This document shows, piece after piece, positions 33,999-41,888 of a stretch of DNA of 64,000 nt. The stretch covers positions 4,774,001-4,838,000 of the forward strand of contig NZ_CP043761.1 of the NCBI RefSeq assembly GCF_008386395.1, in the 5' to 3' direction. Each line of letters begins with the position of its first letter. Within the stretch, counting starts at the first letter, position 1. Origin of the DNA: Paenibacillus sp. 37. Lineage in GTDB: Bacteria > Bacillota > Bacilli > Paenibacillales > Paenibacillaceae. Position numbers and translations under genes: made by a program. Under the pieces are notes generated by a model, which worked only from the letters and a program-made list of their open reading frames with translations, did not search any database and had not been told where the DNA came from.

Positions 33999-35291
33999 TT
34001 ATTTGGCCGGAGCGGTACGAAACGGATTGCGGGATAACACAAAGTGCACAACGGCAAGTCCTGCCATGACGATGGCACTGCCAATGAATGGAGCCGGATG
34101 ACTCACGTGGTCCCACAACAGTCCGGAAACAATGGGGCCTACAACCATGCCTGATCCCTGCAATGTAAGGAAGAATCCCCAGATCGCGCCCCGCTCCCCT
34201 TTGGGAATCAGCGTGGCTACAAAAGCATTCCAGGCGGGCAAAATCATGGCATAACTGATGCCCACCAGCATGACAACACCAAACACCACCGGAATGGATG
34301 TTATGGAGGAGAATGCGAACAGACTCGCCGCCGCCATCAAAAAACCAATGTTCAGGAACGGCTTAGTGCCAAACCTGTCTACCATTTTACCAACAGGCAG
34401 CAAGGCAATAACGGTTATTCCACCACCCGCAATCAGCAACAAGCTGTATAGATTCGGTGAGATGTGCAGGTCTGTGCGTGTATATAGCGTGATTACTGGA
34501 CTGAGCAGCCCGATGACAAACGACTGCATAAACAGTGCAGGATACACCAATGGATTAACATTTAGCGTGCTGCGTACCCGTTGTAGTGTGTCCTTCACAC
34601 TCTTTTGCAGCCGGATGAACGGCGTGAGCAGATTCGGTTTGGCTGGATATTTTACATCACTATTCTTCACTGCTTGCTCGGCAGGCTCTCCTTCAACAAT
34701 GACGCGTCCAGGAAGAATCATAGCCACCAGAATAACGAGAATCGCACAACCCATCAGCACGAGGAATATAGTTCGATAATCATGATGCGTGCGCTCCAGC
34801 AGCCAGTTCATGCCTATAGGTCCAAGCCCCGTTCCGCCGAGAGCAGCCATCTCCAGCGCCCCCATTGCTGTACCATTCTTGTTCTGTGGGCCTGACATCG
34901 CCGTCACGCCTGTCATGGCGCAAGGCCAGAGTGGTGACGTACCAATGCCAAGAATCAGACAGGCCATGGCCAGTCCAACGGCACTTTTGAGAAAAAGGAT
35001 CATAATAACAGCGATTAAGGTACAGATTAATGCTGTAACCATCGTTGCGCGGAACCCGATCCGTTCTGCAGCCCAGCCGGAAGGCGCCCTGAACAGATTA
35101 TCTCCCAGATATTGAAGAGCAAATGCCACACCAATGACGCCTGCAGACAGACCCAGTATATTGTCCATATACACGGGCAAAACAGCTACCAACAGGGCTC
35201 CTTTGATAATTTCAACTAGAAAAAGTGTTAGCCACATTGCGATAAAAAATGGTGATCGCAAAATTTTGGCTGGTTTTGTATCGGTTTGCAT
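33999..35291 (-). CDS. MFS transporter
   Basis: A major facilitator superfamily permease of about 430 aa with twelve predicted membrane segments split by a central loop near 205-245. Typical MFS marks are LGDNLFRAPSGWAAERIGFR between helices 2 and 3 and PVGKMVDRFGTKP between helices 8 and 9. The cargo is unknown; drug, sugar or siderophore export would all fit. The start at ATG 35291 (MQTDTK) is set by AGGGG 7 nt upstream. It is divergent from speA with about 165 nt between the start codons. Confidence 0.87.
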   Translation of the reverse strand: MQTDTKPAKILRSPFFIAMWLTLFLVEIIKGALLVAVLPVYMDNILGLSAGVIGVAFALQYLGDNLFRAPSGWAAERIGFRATMVTALICTLIAVIMILFLKSAVGLAMACLILGIGTSPLWPCAMTGVTAMSGPQNKNGTAMGALEMAALGGTGLGPIGMNWLLERTHHDYRTIFLVLMGCAILVILVAMILPGRVIVEGEPAEQAVKNSDVKYPAKPNLLTPFIRLQKSVKDTLQRVRSTLNVNPLVYPALFMQSFVIGLLSPVITLYTRTDLHISPNLYSLLLIAGGGITVIALLPVGKMVDRFGTKPFLNIGFLMAAASLFAFSSITSIPVVFGVVMLVGISYAMILPAWNAFVATLIPKGERGAIWGFFLTLQGSGMVVGPIVSGLLWDHVSHPAPFIGSAIVMAGLAVVHFVLSRNPFRTAPAK

Positions 35292-35395
35292 TCTTTTTCC
35301 CCTTTCGGCGTTCATTTGCCTATTCCCTATCCTTAGTGTAACCGTGGGGAATGTGCCCAAATCTCAGCAATTTAAAAAATTGTCGATTTATACTG

Positions 35396-35423
35396 TTGCA
35401 TTCGGTTCTTAATTTGCTATACT
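35396..35423 (+). promoter_or_regulatory. Promoter of speA
   Basis: TTGCAT and TATACT spaced 16 nt apart, with a TG one base before the -10 box (extended -10). Confidence 0.6.
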
Positions 35424-35456
35424 CATCTTTGTTTACCAATTTTATTAGGAAGGGTT

Positions 35457-36944
35457 GTGACAGCACTGATGAATCACCACCGTACGCCGCTGTTTACCGC
35501 TTTAAAAAATCATGCGGCACTCAATCCGGTACAGTTTCATATTCCGGGCCATAAAAAAGGATTGGGAGCGGATACCGAATTCCGTGAATTTATTGGCGAT
35601 AATGCCTTCTCCATAGATTTGATTAACATCGCACCGTTGGATGACCTGCATCAGCCAACCGGTGTCATTCAGGAAGCACAGATTTTGGCAGCAGATGCCT
35701 TCGGAGCCGATTATACCTATTTTAGTGTACAAGGCACAAGCAGTGCCATTATGACCATGATTCTGTCTGTATGTTCACCGGGTGACAAAATTATTGTGCC
35801 CCGTAATGTGCATAAATCGGTTCTGTCCGCCATTATTTTCTCAGGCGCCAAACCCGTATTTGTTTCTCCTTCACAAGATGCCAACCTTGGTATTGACCAT
35901 GGAGTGACTACACAGTCTATCCGTCGTGCACTTGAGCGTCATCCGGATGCCAAGGCATTGCTTGTAATTAACCCGACCTATTACGGTGTGGTTACCGATC
36001 TGAAAGAGATTGTTGAGCTGGCACACAGCTATCAAGTCCCTGTCCTTGTTGATGAAGCACACGGTGTACTCATTCATTTCCATGAGGATCTGCCGTTGTC
36101 TGCGATGGCAGCAGGTGCCGATATGGCTGCAACCAGTGTTCACAAGCTTGGTGGCTCCATGACACAGAGTTCCGTACTCAACCTGAACACGAAGAATGGG
36201 TTCGTGAATCCACAGCGTGTACAGACGATCCTGAGTCTGCTGACCTCAACATCAACTTCTTACATTTTGCTTGCTTCACTCGATACATCAAGACGTAACC
36301 TGGCACTCCACGGTCGTGAAATTGCACAGAAGGCGATTGAACTAGCTGAGTTTGCCAGACGTTCGATTAACGATATGGATGGCCTGTATTGCTTCGGTAG
36401 AGAGCTTCTGGGTACAGAAGCGACCTTCAACTATGATCCAACCAAAGTAACGATCCATGTTCGCCATCTGGGCATTACAGGATATGAGACAGAGAACTGG
36501 CTGCGTGAACATTACAACATCGAGGTCGAACTTAGTGATATGTACAATATTCTGTGTCTCATCACGCCAGGAGATACGGATGACAGTGTCGATATCTTGC
36601 TGAACGCTTTGCAGGATCTCTCCCGTACCTATTATCAAGTGAACCCAGCCCATGAACTGGTCGTAAAAGTTCCGGATATTCCCCAGTTGATGCTGACTCC
36701 ACGTGATGCATTCTACGGTGATACCGAAGTGATTCCGTTTAAGGAATCCGCAGGACGTATTATCTCGGAATTCATCTATGTCTATCCGCCAGGAATTCCA
36801 ATCCTATTACCGGGTGAGGTTATCACCCAGGAAAATATCGACTACATCATCGATCATGTCGAAGTTGGATTACCCGTCAAAGGACCCGAAGATCGCAGTG
36901 TAACCAACGTTAAAGTGATCGTGGAAGCCGATGCCATTTTCTAA
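35457..36944 (+). CDS. speA: Arginine decarboxylase (Orn/Lys/Arg decarboxylase family)
   Basis: A PLP-dependent decarboxylase that makes agmatine from arginine, the first step of polyamine synthesis in Bacillales. The 495-aa sequence closely follows B. subtilis SpeA: PVQFHIPGHKKG near the start, FFSVQGTS-type FSVQGTSSAIM, PRNVHKS, VDEAHGV, and the PLP lysine in SVHKLGGS (Lys230), then TPRDAFY and VYPPGIPI. I keep the GTG at 35457, with AGGA 6 nt before it; an ATG four codons later is a less well placed alternative. No speE or speB follows. A strong terminator comes after. Confidence 0.93.
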   Translation: MTALMNHHRTPLFTALKNHAALNPVQFHIPGHKKGLGADTEFREFIGDNAFSIDLINIAPLDDLHQPTGVIQEAQILAADAFGADYTYFSVQGTSSAIMTMILSVCSPGDKIIVPRNVHKSVLSAIIFSGAKPVFVSPSQDANLGIDHGVTTQSIRRALERHPDAKALLVINPTYYGVVTDLKEIVELAHSYQVPVLVDEAHGVLIHFHEDLPLSAMAAGADMAATSVHKLGGSMTQSSVLNLNTKNGFVNPQRVQTILSLLTSTSTSYILLASLDTSRRNLALHGREIAQKAIELAEFARRSINDMDGLYCFGRELLGTEATFNYDPTKVTIHVRHLGITGYETENWLREHYNIEVELSDMYNILCLITPGDTDDSVDILLNALQDLSRTYYQVNPAHELVVKVPDIPQLMLTPRDAFYGDTEVIPFKESAGRIISEFIYVYPPGIPILLPGEVITQENIDYIIDHVEVGLPVKGPEDRSVTNVKVIVEADAIF

Positions 36945-36978
36945 AACAACTCCCTTGCGCTGTGCAGGGTATAAACTT

Positions 36979-37012
36979 AAAGGACCAAGCCCTAGCTTGG
37001 TCCTTTTTTATT
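36979..37012 (+). terminator. speA terminator
   Basis: AAGGACCAAGC/GCTTGGTCCTT stem with a four-base loop and TTTTTT. Confidence 0.9.
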
Positions 37013-37101
37013 TTATGGGACAAGCGAGTTTGCATTTTCCCGTCTATTTCGTCGTTCAAACCGGTGGTGTACATGCTCGTATAACTCTTAAAAAACAAAC
37101 A

Positions 37102-37133
37102 AAAGGCCCCCTGAAATCAAGGAGCCTTCATGT
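37102..37133 (-). terminator. Terminator of the DUF1292 gene
   Basis: Minus-strand AAGGCTCC/GGGGGCCTT hairpin followed by TTTTGTTTGTTTTTT. Confidence 0.65.
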
Positions 37134-37151
37134 TATGTTCCAAAAGAATGA

Positions 37152-37469
37152 CTATTCTTGTGATGCAACGAGTTCGTTGTAAGCCGCTTCAACGCGGTTC
37201 CACTCTTCTTCGTCTTCAATATTGTAGAGCACCATTTCCTCGTCTTCTTCTTCCATACGCAGGATGATGCCGTCAGCTTCAGGATTGTTACGTTCCAGCA
37301 GGAGCGCATAAACATGCTTCTCCACGTCAAACGTCTCCACCAAAACCATCTCCACGTCTTGGCCGTTCTCGTCTGTTAATGTGAGAAGGACTTCTTCATG
37401 CTCGTGGTCGTGGTCGTGGTCTTGCCCGCATCCGCAGCCATCGCCGTGTTCATGTGTGTGATCGCTCAT
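37152..37469 (-). CDS. DUF1292 protein with a His/Cys-rich N-terminal tail
   Basis: A 105-aa acidic protein. The C-terminal 80 residues fit DUF1292 (YrzB-like), with LLTLTDENGQDVEMVLVETF and YALLLERN followed by MEEEDEEMVLYNIEDEEEW. The first 25 residues form a tail with about nine His, two Cys and many Asp or Glu, which looks able to bind Ni, Zn or Cu. DUF1292 proteins have no firm function. The ATG at 37469 has GAGGT 7 nt upstream. It is probably the promoter-proximal gene after the copper amine oxidase-like gene, on the same strand 98 nt away. Confidence 0.78.
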   Translation of the reverse strand: MSDHTHEHGDGCGCGQDHDHDHEHEEVLLTLTDENGQDVEMVLVETFDVEKHVYALLLERNNPEADGIILRMEEEDEEMVLYNIEDEEEWNRVEAAYNELVASQE

Positions 37470-37566
37470 TGAAATACCTCGCTTTATAAATAGAAATTGT
37501 GTAACCTTGCATATCGTAACATGTTCAATGACCCAGGTCAATTTAACTCACAGGGTTATTTCCGCT

Positions 37567-38121
37567 TCAATCGTTCAGCGCTGTAATGATTTTCTCCGCT
37601 ACCAGGACGTAGCTGCTGTTTGCATTTTCTTTAATATGAAAGCCGACTTGATACTTGCCGGCACGACTGAAATCGTACGTAAAATCGTAAGTGCGGAACC
37701 AGAAGTTATCCTTCTGTGTCGTCAGCTCCTGTGACTGGATATCCTTCACCTGACCGCTTGGATTGGTAATCGTTACTTTCACCGCAGCTACATCTGCTGT
37801 CAGACTGTCCACTTGTGAAAATACATTGAATTTCAGCTTACCTACGTTAACGTTGCCAAATACAGTGTCTCCCTTGAAGAGAAAAATATGTACATTCGGT
37901 TTGATCACCGTTACTCTCTTGTTACTGCTGTCCCATTTGACGACGCCTCCAGCTTCTCTTACAGGTACATAGGTCGTTCCATCAATGAGATAACCTCCAT
38001 CAGCTGCTTCCTTGCCGTTAATGAGAACACGAATCTTCTCGTTCACCGAATCTGCAAACAATAAAGACCCGCCGAGCAAGGAGAATACCGTGACACAAAG
38101 CAATATTCGTTTCCATTTCAT
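37567..38121 (-). CDS. Secreted protein with copper amine oxidase N-terminal-like domain
   Basis: A 184-aa secreted protein. It has a signal peptide (KWKRILLCVTVFSLLGGSLLFA) and then one stalk domain of the copper amine oxidase N-terminal type: VLINGK, a DGTTYVPVREAGGVV core and WDSSNKRVTVIK. In Paenibacillus such domains are non-catalytic and occur on many surface proteins. The rest is a beta-rich domain with FRTYDFTYDFSRAGKYQVGF that may be Ig-like. No sortase or lipoprotein signal is present. The start at ATG 38121 follows GGAGGG at 12 nt. Role unknown. Confidence 0.75.
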   Translation of the reverse strand: MKWKRILLCVTVFSLLGGSLLFADSVNEKIRVLINGKEAADGGYLIDGTTYVPVREAGGVVKWDSSNKRVTVIKPNVHIFLFKGDTVFGNVNVGKLKFNVFSQVDSLTADVAAVKVTITNPSGQVKDIQSQELTTQKDNFWFRTYDFTYDFSRAGKYQVGFHIKENANSSYVLVAEKIITALND

Positions 38122-38247
38122 CCCGTCAATATTCCCTCCCCTGCTGCTAGCTGTTGTACATTTATACTGCAGATTCATCCACAAAGTTGCGCTGTTTTTC
38201 ATCATTTTTCATTTTTTATCCAGAATTTTTTCCACCCCTTGGAATGC

Positions 38248-38284
38248 ACAAAAAGAGGCGATCCTCATTATAGGATGCCCCTGA
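38248..38284 (-). terminator. Terminator of the small Cys protein gene
   Basis: GGC-G-ATCCT / AGGAT-G-CC hairpin, then TTTTT on the minus strand. Confidence 0.6.
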
Positions 38285-38320
38285 TCTATAATTGTTATAT
38301 ATACAGGATTATACGAAGAG

Positions 38321-38521
38321 TTATGAAGAAGTATGGCGGGTCAATATACAGGGAACGCCCTTGCCTAAAGCCCCTTCAATTCTCATACGTGCAGCATAAT
38401 CCATGCCTCGCGTACATGGTGTCTTACATCTCTCACATACATCCGAAGTGACCAACTTCATGGATACACGAATTTTGTCACTCTTTAATGCGGGAGTTTT
38501 CTTGCCCTTTGCTTTTGCCAT
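38321..38521 (-). CDS. Small Cys-containing protein, possible zinc-binding
   Basis: A 66-aa basic protein with four cysteines in the arrangement C-x2-C-x3-C...C (DVCERCKTPCTRG, then KGVPC near the end). The N-terminus is Lys-rich. The cysteine spacing suggests a metal site, perhaps binding nucleic acid. I do not recognise the family. The ribosome site is a G-rich GGGGAA about 7 nt before the ATG. It lies alone between the SDR gene and the secreted-protein gene, with a hairpin after its stop. Confidence 0.65.
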   Translation of the reverse strand: MAKAKGKKTPALKSDKIRVSMKLVTSDVCERCKTPCTRGMDYAARMRIEGALGKGVPCILTRHTSS

Positions 38522-38627
38522 CCCGGATTCCCCATTTCCCCAAGTGCTTACTAATGTAATGCATCATATGGGGATTCGCCCGGTTGTGTGTCAAACGTAA
38601 TGATCAAACTTCCTGATTTCGGTTATG

Positions 38628-39368
38628 TTAAATAAAGCCACCATTTACCCGGATCGTCTGACCTGTAACCCATTGTGAATCCGTTCCAACCAGAAATGAA
38701 ATGACACTCGCGATGTCTTCCGGCTCACCCAGACGACCAAATGCATTCATTTTACGGATTCCTTCTAGCTGTTGCTCCGTCTTGCCAACCGAGAACAACT
38801 CCGTGTTAACCGGACCTGGTGCGACTGCATTAATCGTAATTTGTTTAGAACCAAACTCCTTCGCTAGTTGACGGGTAATCTGCTCTACCGCCCCCTTGGT
38901 TCCTGCATACACGCTGTAGTTGGGAAACATCTGTCCTGTTACAGAGGTAGAAAAATTCACAATACGTCCTCTATCTTCCATATGTTTAAGCGCTTGTTGA
39001 CAAGCAAAGAAAGTACCCTTCACGTTAATGGCAAACTGCTGATCAAATTCTTCTTCTGTCACTTCCGCTAAAGGGGTTGTCTTCATAATACCTGCATTAT
39101 TGATTAGAATATCCACTTTGCCAAGCTCGCTGATCGTTTGGGAAAACAGTCGTTCCACATCTTCCTTCCGCGCCAAATCTGCTTGCACGGTAATGGCACG
39201 AACTCCTTTTTGCCGAACAATCTCTGCTGTCTCTTCTGCTTTGTCCGGACGACTCGCATAATTAATCACCACATCGGCTCCAAGCTCCGCGAGTTGCTCC
39301 GCAATTGCACGTCCAATACCTCGCGACGATCCTGTTACCAAAGCGACCTTACCTGATAATTTGTTCAT
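38628..39368 (-). CDS. Short-chain dehydrogenase/reductase (FabG-like)
   Basis: A classical SDR of 246 aa. The cofactor motif is TGSSRGIGRA, followed by NNAG, and the catalytic Ser and Tyr-x3-Lys lie in STSVTGQ and YAGTKGA. INYASRPDK after strand two suggests NADPH. It ends WVTGQTIRVNGGFI like FabG. It starts at ATG 39368 with GGGAG 5 nt before, 17 nt after the TetR gene, so both form one operon. The substrate is unknown; the regulator suggests the enzyme responds to a small lipophilic molecule. Confidence 0.9.
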   Translation of the reverse strand: MNKLSGKVALVTGSSRGIGRAIAEQLAELGADVVINYASRPDKAEETAEIVRQKGVRAITVQADLARKEDVERLFSQTISELGKVDILINNAGIMKTTPLAEVTEEEFDQQFAINVKGTFFACQQALKHMEDRGRIVNFSTSVTGQMFPNYSVYAGTKGAVEQITRQLAKEFGSKQITINAVAPGPVNTELFSVGKTEQQLEGIRKMNAFGRLGEPEDIASVISFLVGTDSQWVTGQTIRVNGGFI

Positions 39369-39385
39369 TCGATCTCCCATCCTCT

Positions 39386-40015
39386 TCACTCATATTTGGA
39401 TAAACCGTGTTCGACTAATAACCATACCTGTGCAAATTCATTATCTATCGTATCACTACGCCATTCATAGGCATGTGCCGGGTGATGGAAACGAGCCGTT
39501 GCATGAAGAATAGCCGCTGCTATTACCTGAGGATCACTGAACTTAAACCGTTGATTCCGGCGAATAATTTCGCTCAAATGGTGAATGAGATGCTCTACAT
39601 GTTTGCGGATTAGATCAGCTGATTCTTGGGTAACCCGCGCATACATTTCAAATAATTCCGGATCTGACTCAGCATAATGACATTTAAGATGTATTAATGT
39701 TTCTATATATACTTTCAGATGATGTGCACCTTCACTTGCGTTTTTCTCATCCTGGGTTACCAGAGTTAAAGGTGTGATTATTTCTTCTTCAAGCCATTGT
39801 TCAGTGACACCTTCAAGCAATGCCTTCTTGCTGACATAATGCCTGTATATCGTTCCATGACTGACTCCGAGCAATTTGGCGACATCGGTGACGGATGTTT
39901 TGGCAGCACCGAAGCGTCTTATCGTTTCCTGTGTAGCTGCAATAATCTGCTCTTTAGTGAGAAATTCAGAAGTTTTGTCTTTTACCATATTAACGAGATG
40001 GTTAACACCATCCAC
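39386..40015 (-). CDS. TetR/AcrR family transcriptional regulator
   Basis: A 209-aa repressor with an N-terminal TetR helix-turn-helix (TKEQIIAATQETIRRFG, then TSVTDVAKLLGVSHGTIYRHY) and a helical ligand-binding domain of YdeP or AcrR type. It begins at a GTG with GGAGGT 5 nt upstream. It is the first gene of an operon with the SDR reductase. A 12-bp inverted repeat stands in its promoter, so autorepression released by an unknown ligand is the likely scheme. Confidence 0.9.
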   Translation of the reverse strand: MDGVNHLVNMVKDKTSEFLTKEQIIAATQETIRRFGAAKTSVTDVAKLLGVSHGTIYRHYVSKKALLEGVTEQWLEEEIITPLTLVTQDEKNASEGAHHLKVYIETLIHLKCHYAESDPELFEMYARVTQESADLIRKHVEHLIHHLSEIIRRNQRFKFSDPQVIAAAILHATARFHHPAHAYEWRSDTIDNEFAQVWLLVEHGLSKYE

Positions 40016-40052
40016 TTGCCACCTCCATTGAGGTTAGTTTAACACACTGATA

Positions 40053-40084
40053 ACAAATGACAAATATTGATTTTTGTCATTTGT
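40053..40084. promoter_or_regulatory. Probable operator of the TetR regulator
   Basis: ACAAATGACAAA (40053-40064) and TTTGTCATTTGT (40073-40084) are a perfect inverted repeat with an 8-nt spacer, 38 nt upstream of the GTG start. On the minus strand it overlaps a TACAAA -10 box placed 17 nt from TTGGAC. Confidence 0.7.
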
Positions 40085-40119
40085 ATCATTTATCATTTTA
40101 ACGTCCAATGAAGTCATAA

Positions 40120-40152
40120 CAAAAAAAGAGCCCATTAAAACTGGGCTCTCTT
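40120..40152 (-). terminator. Terminator of the 59-aa membrane protein gene
   Basis: AGAGCCCA/TGGGCTCT stem followed by seven T on the minus strand. Confidence 0.8.
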
Positions 40153-40221
40153 GCCTTACTTATCATGTATATTAAGACGCTCTACAATTGACAATAGTTA
40201 GTATAGTCACCATTGGTGCAC

Positions 40222-40401
40222 TTAGAAAACGTATTTAAATAATAAAAATATGACCAGGAGGATGCCTCCGAGAATGAGCCAGTTGCTGATTTCATACCAA
40301 ATACCCTTGCCTCCGGACAGGTATTTCTGTTCATTCTCCTGATGACGCTGACGGTGGGTATCGGTCTCCGAGCCATGGGGTGGTTTGCTAAAATCCATCA
40401 T
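40222..40401 (-). CDS. Small membrane protein (59 aa)
   Basis: An ORF starting MMDFSKPPHGSETDTHRQRH and ending in one strong membrane segment (WLILGGILLVIFLLFKYVF). The N-terminal half is polar and His/Gln-rich, so it should be a single-pass protein with a short cytoplasmic part. AGGGG lies 9 nt before the first ATG, and a clean terminator follows the stop, which supports it as a real gene. Function unknown. Confidence 0.7.
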   Translation of the reverse strand: MMDFSKPPHGSETDTHRQRHQENEQKYLSGGKGIWYEISNWLILGGILLVIFLLFKYVF

Positions 40402-40511
40402 GAGTACATTCCCCTTTCAACAGTTTTGTGTAAACTTAATACCATTATAACCCATAATTGAGTACTAGATTGATTTTTCTGCATAAAAAGGGCTGTTTCA
40501 TACAAATGGTT

Positions 40512-41078
40512 CTATTGGATAGCAGTTAATTCTTCTTCTGTGACCCATTTGTGATTCTTAACCAAATCTCCCCCTGTTGTAGGAGTATAATCAACCATAT
40601 ATACCGTTGTCTGTTCAGCAGAATCAATTGTGGCCTTGGCTCCCTTCATTCCTTTCATGTGGTCAGCGCTCAACAGCACCTCAGAACCTGCCGCATACGA
40701 TTGATCCGTATGATCCTGTATTTCCTCATGAATAACCCATTTATGATTCTGCACGGGATCTCCACCTGTGGTTGGGGTATACGTCACTGCATATACCGTA
40801 GTCTCATATGCTCCAACGATCTTTGCTTTCGCACCCTTCATGCCCGACATGTGATCGGCACTCATCATCGCCTGGCTTCCTATAGGAAAGGTGGGATTGC
40901 TTTTCTCCCGCAGTCCTTCCGGTAGCTCTCCCGATTCAGAATGGTGCATCTCACCTGCGGTGGCTGTATGACTGTTATCGTTACTTTCAATAGTCTGCCG
41001 AGTCTCCTTGCCACATCCACTCAAAACCAAACTGCTTGCGATCATTAAAGTCGATATGGTCAGTAAATACTTTTTCAT
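40512..41078 (-). CDS. ydhK: YdhK-type lipoprotein with two DUF1541 repeats
   Basis: A 188-aa lipoprotein. The signal peptide ends in a SGC lipobox (LVLSGC). The mature part holds two near-identical DUF1541 repeats, each with SADHMxGMKGAKA, TTVYxVxYTPTTGGD and NHKWV. The first follows a His-rich linker. This family often travels with copper-export genes; its Met/His content fits copper binding outside the cell, though that is inference. AAGGAG lies 8 nt before the ATG. A CsoR-like operator overlaps its promoter. No copper ATPase is beside it here. Confidence 0.85.
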   Translation of the reverse strand: MKKYLLTISTLMIASSLVLSGCGKETRQTIESNDNSHTATAGEMHHSESGELPEGLREKSNPTFPIGSQAMMSADHMSGMKGAKAKIVGAYETTVYAVTYTPTTGGDPVQNHKWVIHEEIQDHTDQSYAAGSEVLLSADHMKGMKGAKATIDSAEQTTVYMVDYTPTTGGDLVKNHKWVTEEELTAIQ

Positions 41079-41112
41079 GTTCTGCACTCCTTTAATTCTA
41101 TTTATATTACTC

Positions 41113-41132
41113 ATTATACCCCCTACAGGTAT
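41113..41132 (-). promoter_or_regulatory. CsoR-like operator over the ydhK -10 box
   Basis: The minus strand reads ATACCTGTAGGGGGTAT, two ATACC half-sites facing each other around a G-rich centre, as in CsoR sites of Bacillus. The last bases run into TATAAT, the likely -10 box. A bound repressor would block the promoter. Confidence 0.5.
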
Positions 41133-41197
41133 GTTGCAATCATTATTATTGCTTTTTCCGGGCAGACGTATCTTACAACGGAGCAAAATAAACCAAA

Positions 41198-41227
41198 AGA
41201 ACCTCCGATTTCTCGGAGGCTTCTTAT
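41198..41227 (-). terminator. Terminator of the ohr gene
   Basis: GCCTCCGA/TCGGAGG(T) hairpin followed by TTCTTTTGGTTT on the minus strand. Confidence 0.7.
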
Positions 41228-41249
41228 CAACAACAAATAGTATCAGTGA

Positions 41250-41669
41250 TTACGCCAGTTCCACGTTAACATTCACGTTCCCTTTGATTCCTTTGGAATA
41301 TGGGCAGTAGTCATGGGCAAGTTTCACAAACTTCTGTGCTGTCTCCTCATCCAGACCAAGAATTTTAACTTCCAAATCAACTTGAAGCTTCACGCCGTTG
41401 TCCTCAGAGTCTGTCACCAACATAACGGTTGCAGCTACAGTACTTCTTTCAATTTCAACTTTGTGTTTCTTCAATTGAAACTCCAGTGCGGAGTTAAAAC
41501 AAGCACTATACCCTGCTGCAAACAACTGCTCCGGATTGGTAGCTGTCGTCACTTGTCCTCCGAGTTCAGGCGGTGCCGCAACATCCAACATAAACACGTT
41601 ATCTGGGGATTGTACGATTCCTTGACGTCCACCTGTATTGATGACTGTTGTTTCATATAATGTTTTCAT
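41250..41669 (-). CDS. Organic hydroperoxide resistance protein (Ohr)
   Basis: A 139-aa OsmC/Ohr peroxidase that reduces organic hydroperoxides using two cysteines. Cys57 (AGYSACFNSAL) and Cys122 (DYCPYSKG) are both present, along with the conserved arginine in GGRQG. Length and the NPEQLFAAGYS motif are typical of Ohr rather than OsmC. AAGGAG lies 8 nt before the ATG. Upstream a TTTACA-17-TACAAT promoter carries an OhrR-like operator across its spacer. The ohrR gene is not in the window. Confidence 0.93.
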   Translation of the reverse strand: MKTLYETTVINTGGRQGIVQSPDNVFMLDVAAPPELGGQVTTATNPEQLFAAGYSACFNSALEFQLKKHKVEIERSTVAATVMLVTDSEDNGVKLQVDLEVKILGLDEETAQKFVKLAHDYCPYSKGIKGNVNVNVELA

Positions 41670-41742
41670 TTGTGAAAACTCCTTTAGTTGATTAGATTTA
41701 TTTTGACTAAATTTCAATCTCTCTTGTATCGCCAACAATTAC

Positions 41743-41771
41743 ATTGTACACAATTTAATTGCGTATGTAAA
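41743..41771 (-). promoter_or_regulatory. ohr promoter with OhrR-like operator
   Basis: TTTACA and TACAAT lie 17 nt apart on the minus strand. The spacer and the first bases of the -10 box form TACGCAATT-A-AATTGTGTA (41747-41765), matching the OhrR operator type (TACAATT..AATTGTA) with one mismatch between arms. Confidence 0.65.
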
Positions 41772-41888
41772 TAGTTAATATTAAAAAAATAATGCAGTTT
41801 AATGTTGCGTTTAAATGAATAGCGATGATGAGGATTATAATTGTAGTCATCAGATAACCTAAGTCGAACTTAAGGAGGAATAACACGT

